DNA from: Robiginitomaculum sp.
GTDB lineage: Bacteria; Pseudomonadota; Alphaproteobacteria; Caulobacterales; Maricaulaceae
Length of the DNA stretch: 7,825 bases
Reading direction: 5' to 3'
Assembly (NCBI GenBank): GCA_002733385.1
Contig: NVVO01000007.1
Span: 100,330-108,154 of the forward strand
The notes under the pieces are model-generated. The model did not search any database, had not been told where the DNA came from, and worked only from the letters and a program-made list of their open reading frames with translations. Below, piece by piece: positions 6,520 through 7,825 of the stretch (within the stretch, counting starts at the first letter, position 1; each line of letters starts with the position of its first letter). Both the position numbers and the translations under genes were made by a program.

Positions 6520-7425
6520 ATGAAAAAATCTGTACCACTTAGCACCGCCCAATACGGGCTTCTAGCCGGTATTGCCGCCTATGTGATGTGGGGGTTTTTC
6601 CCGGTGTACTTCAAAATCACCCAGGACGTGTCCCCATTAGAAATTTTGGCGCACCGGGTGGTCTGGAGCCTGCCCTTTGCAGGCGTCATTATTTATTTCC
6701 GTGGCCAGTGGACGCAGACATGGCTAGCTATTCGTACCCTTAAAACCCTCGCCGCACTCACTTTGGCCGCAATCCTCATAGCTGGCAACTGGGGGCTATA
6801 TATTTGGGCCGTGCAGGATGGCCAAATTTTTCAGGCCAGTTTGGGTTATTATATCAATCCGTTGATTTTTGTGCTGGTCGGCGTGGTGTTCCTCAAGGAA
6901 AAATTAAGCCGCTTGCAAATTGCCGCCGTTGCCATCGCGGCGATTGGTGTTGCGCTATTGACATTTTACGGCGGGCAATTCCCGTGGATTGCCCTAAGTC
7001 TGGCCGCGAGTTTCACCATTTACGGCATCATCCGCAAACAGGTCAAAATCGGGGCGGTGCCAGGACTATTCATTGAAATCACCGTGCTGTTTATTCCGGC
7101 ACTCGCCTATCTCATCTACTTGTCCCGGCAAGGTGAAATGAGCTTCTTAAACGGCGATGTGCAAATGGACACATTACTCATCCTGGCTGGCCCGCTCACC
7201 GTCCTGCCCCTCGTCGCCTTCGCCTACGCCGCCCGCCGCCTGCGCTTGTCAACATTAGGCTTCCTACAATTCATCGGCCCCAGCCTACAATTCCTTATGG
7301 CCGTGTATTACGGCGAAAAACTAACCCCGGCCTATCTGCTCTGCTTCGCCTTCATCTGGCTGGCAGTAGCTATATTCATCTGGGACGCCGTGCGTAAACA
7401 TAGAGGACGGGATACCAAAACTTGA
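6520..7425 (+). CDS. rarD: RarD-type permease, EamA/DMT superfamily
   Basis: This is a 301-residue inner-membrane protein made of two EamA repeats, about ten hydrophobic segments in all. RarD is named from an E. coli chloramphenicol-sensitivity phenotype; its physiological substrate is not well established. Diagnostic segments are the N-terminal GLLAGIAAYVMWGFFPVYFK (13-32), EILAHRVVWS (41-50), GNWGLYIWAV (89-98), ASLGYYINPL (106-115), the LKEKLS turn (125-130) and LGFLQFIGPSLQFLMAV...GE (246-266). Length is normal for the family and the frame is intact. GGAG at 6513-6516 lies only 3 bases before the ATG, a short but usable spacing. It is preceded by 179 non-coding bases and followed by a strong hairpin with T8, so it is probably monocistronic. 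Only 1 of 12 arginines uses AGA, unlike the upstream dehydrogenase. Confidence 0.92.
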   Translation: MKKSVPLSTAQYGLLAGIAAYVMWGFFPVYFKITQDVSPLEILAHRVVWSLPFAGVIIYFRGQWTQTWLAIRTLKTLAALTLAAILIAGNWGLYIWAVQDGQIFQASLGYYINPLIFVLVGVVFLKEKLSRLQIAAVAIAAIGVALLTFYGGQFPWIALSLAASFTIYGIIRKQVKIGAVPGLFIEITVLFIPALAYLIYLSRQGEMSFLNGDVQMDTLLILAGPLTVLPLVAFAYAARRLRLSTLGFLQFIGPSLQFLMAVYYGEKLTPAYLLCFAFIWLAVAIFIWDAVRKHRGRDTKT

Positions 7426-7453
7426 AATAGCTACGTTTAATCTGGATCACTTC

Positions 7454-7508
7454 CCCTCAATGTCATCCCGGGTCAAGCCCGGGATGACATTGAGGGATGG
7501 TTTTTTTT
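7454..7508 (+). terminator. 19-bp perfect hairpin plus T8, containing a TGTCATCCCGGG palindrome
   Basis: Bases 7454-7472 pair perfectly with 7478-7496 around the 5-base loop TCAAG, and eight T residues follow at 7501-7508. This should terminate rarD transcription. The inner part (TGTCATCCCGGG... and complement) resembles a palindrome I remember as dispersed through many alphaproteobacterial genomes, so it may be a repeat element serving as terminator. On the minus strand no T-run follows the stem, so efficient termination of the convergent trmJ is less clear. Confidence 0.88.
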
Positions 7509-7547
7509 CGCGAAGACCATAAGTAAAGGTCTGGTGCATAAATCGCT

Positions 7548-7825
7548 CTACTGCCCCCTGCCCCGACCAACCGCCAGCGCCTTAATCATGCCCCTCATCG
7601 TTCGGACTTCTTGTTCGGTCATTTTTGCGCGCATGAAGGGTGCGCGAATATTGCGTTTCATTAGGAGCATTTTATCTTTGGGGTAGAAAAATCCGGATTT
7701 TTCCAACTCGGTCTCCAGATGCTCGAACATGCGCACCAAATCTTCGCGGTTGGCTGATAGTGATTCGGTATCAGTAAACACCGGGGGTAAACCATCGCCG
7801 TCGCTAGCCGCCCACATATAGGCAA
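7548..7825 (-). CDS. trmJ: tRNA (cytidine/uridine-2'-O-)-methyltransferase TrmJ-like, C-terminal part (5'-partial)
   Basis: The frame runs off the right edge; the visible end reads AYMWAASDGDG followed by 80 more residues to a TAG stop. The Met at 7817 is internal. The segment VRMFEHLETELEKSGFF, then MLLMKRNIRAPFMRAKMTEQEVRTMRGMIKALA, matches the C-terminal helical tail of TrmJ, a SPOUT-class enzyme that 2'-O-methylates position 32 of tRNA anticodon loops using S-adenosylmethionine. About 160 N-terminal residues with the knotted catalytic domain are outside the window, so catalytic residues cannot be checked. The C-terminus ends in an Arg/Gly tail (VGRGRGQ). The gene is convergent with rarD. 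Other SpoU/TrmH-family assignments are possible, but the tail is most like TrmJ. Confidence 0.85.
   Translation of the reverse strand, partial: AYMWAASDGDGLPPVFTDTESLSANREDLVRMFEHLETELEKSGFFYPKDKMLLMKRNIRAPFMRAKMTEQEVRTMRGMIKALAVGRGRGQ

Noticed and set aside
7514..7535. Small dyad AGACC/GGTCT as a terminator for trmJ on the minus strand
   Set aside because: The stem is only 5 bp and is not followed by a T-run on the minus strand.
1..7825. CRISPR array, tRNA or rRNA gene, insertion sequence, prophage or toxin-antitoxin genes
   Set aside because: Looked for across both strands; no repeat-spacer pattern, cloverleaf, transposase or phage-like protein is visible.

Overview
The window is about 7.8 kb of an alphaproteobacterial chromosome with moderate base composition. 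The main evidence is the gene order purL-bolA-grxD, an alphaproteobacterial-type ribosomal protein S4 (205 residues, start MSKRHSAKYK), and a palindrome (TGTCATCCCGGG and its complement) of a kind I remember as dispersed in alphaproteobacterial genomes. The roughly balanced GC would suit a marine Hyphomonadaceae/Maricaulales-type lineage, but that placement is inference; no 16S or other decisive marker is present.

Layout. Positions 1-2331 (+) hold a tight three-gene run: the C-terminal three quarters of PurL (purine synthesis), a BolA-family protein, and a CGFS monothiol glutaredoxin (GrxD). BolA and GrxD are known partners that share a [2Fe-2S] cluster. At 2425-3078 (+) is an unrecognised single-span membrane protein with a beta-rich exported domain; it ends in an 18-bp tandem duplication and a probable terminator. 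At 3140-3757 (-), convergent with it, lies rpsD, with a promoter-like TTGACA/TATAAT pair about 115-140 bp upstream of its start codon. Positions 4013-5320 (+) encode an exported M20 zinc peptidase resembling carboxypeptidase G2. Positions 5528-6340 (+) encode a short-chain dehydrogenase closely patterned on uronate dehydrogenase but with changed substrate-pocket positions and distinct arginine codon use; it sits alone between two non-coding gaps of about 200 bp. Positions 6520-7425 (+) encode a RarD permease of the EamA/DMT superfamily. A 19-bp perfect hairpin plus T8 follows, and the window ends in the C-terminal part of a TrmJ-type tRNA methyltransferase (7548-7825, -).

How the genes fit together. 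Only purL-bolA-grxD looks like an operon. The rest are singly transcribed genes in divergent or convergent arrangement: housekeeping translation genes (rpsD, trmJ) on the minus strand flank an accessory block (peptidase, dehydrogenase, permease) on the plus strand. I see no CRISPR array, prophage, toxin-antitoxin pair, insertion sequence or defence system. The best candidates for something new are the uronate-dehydrogenase-like enzyme with the altered pocket, the unknown membrane protein, and the possible gene remnant antisense at about 6340-6552. None of these amounts to a demonstrated novel system.
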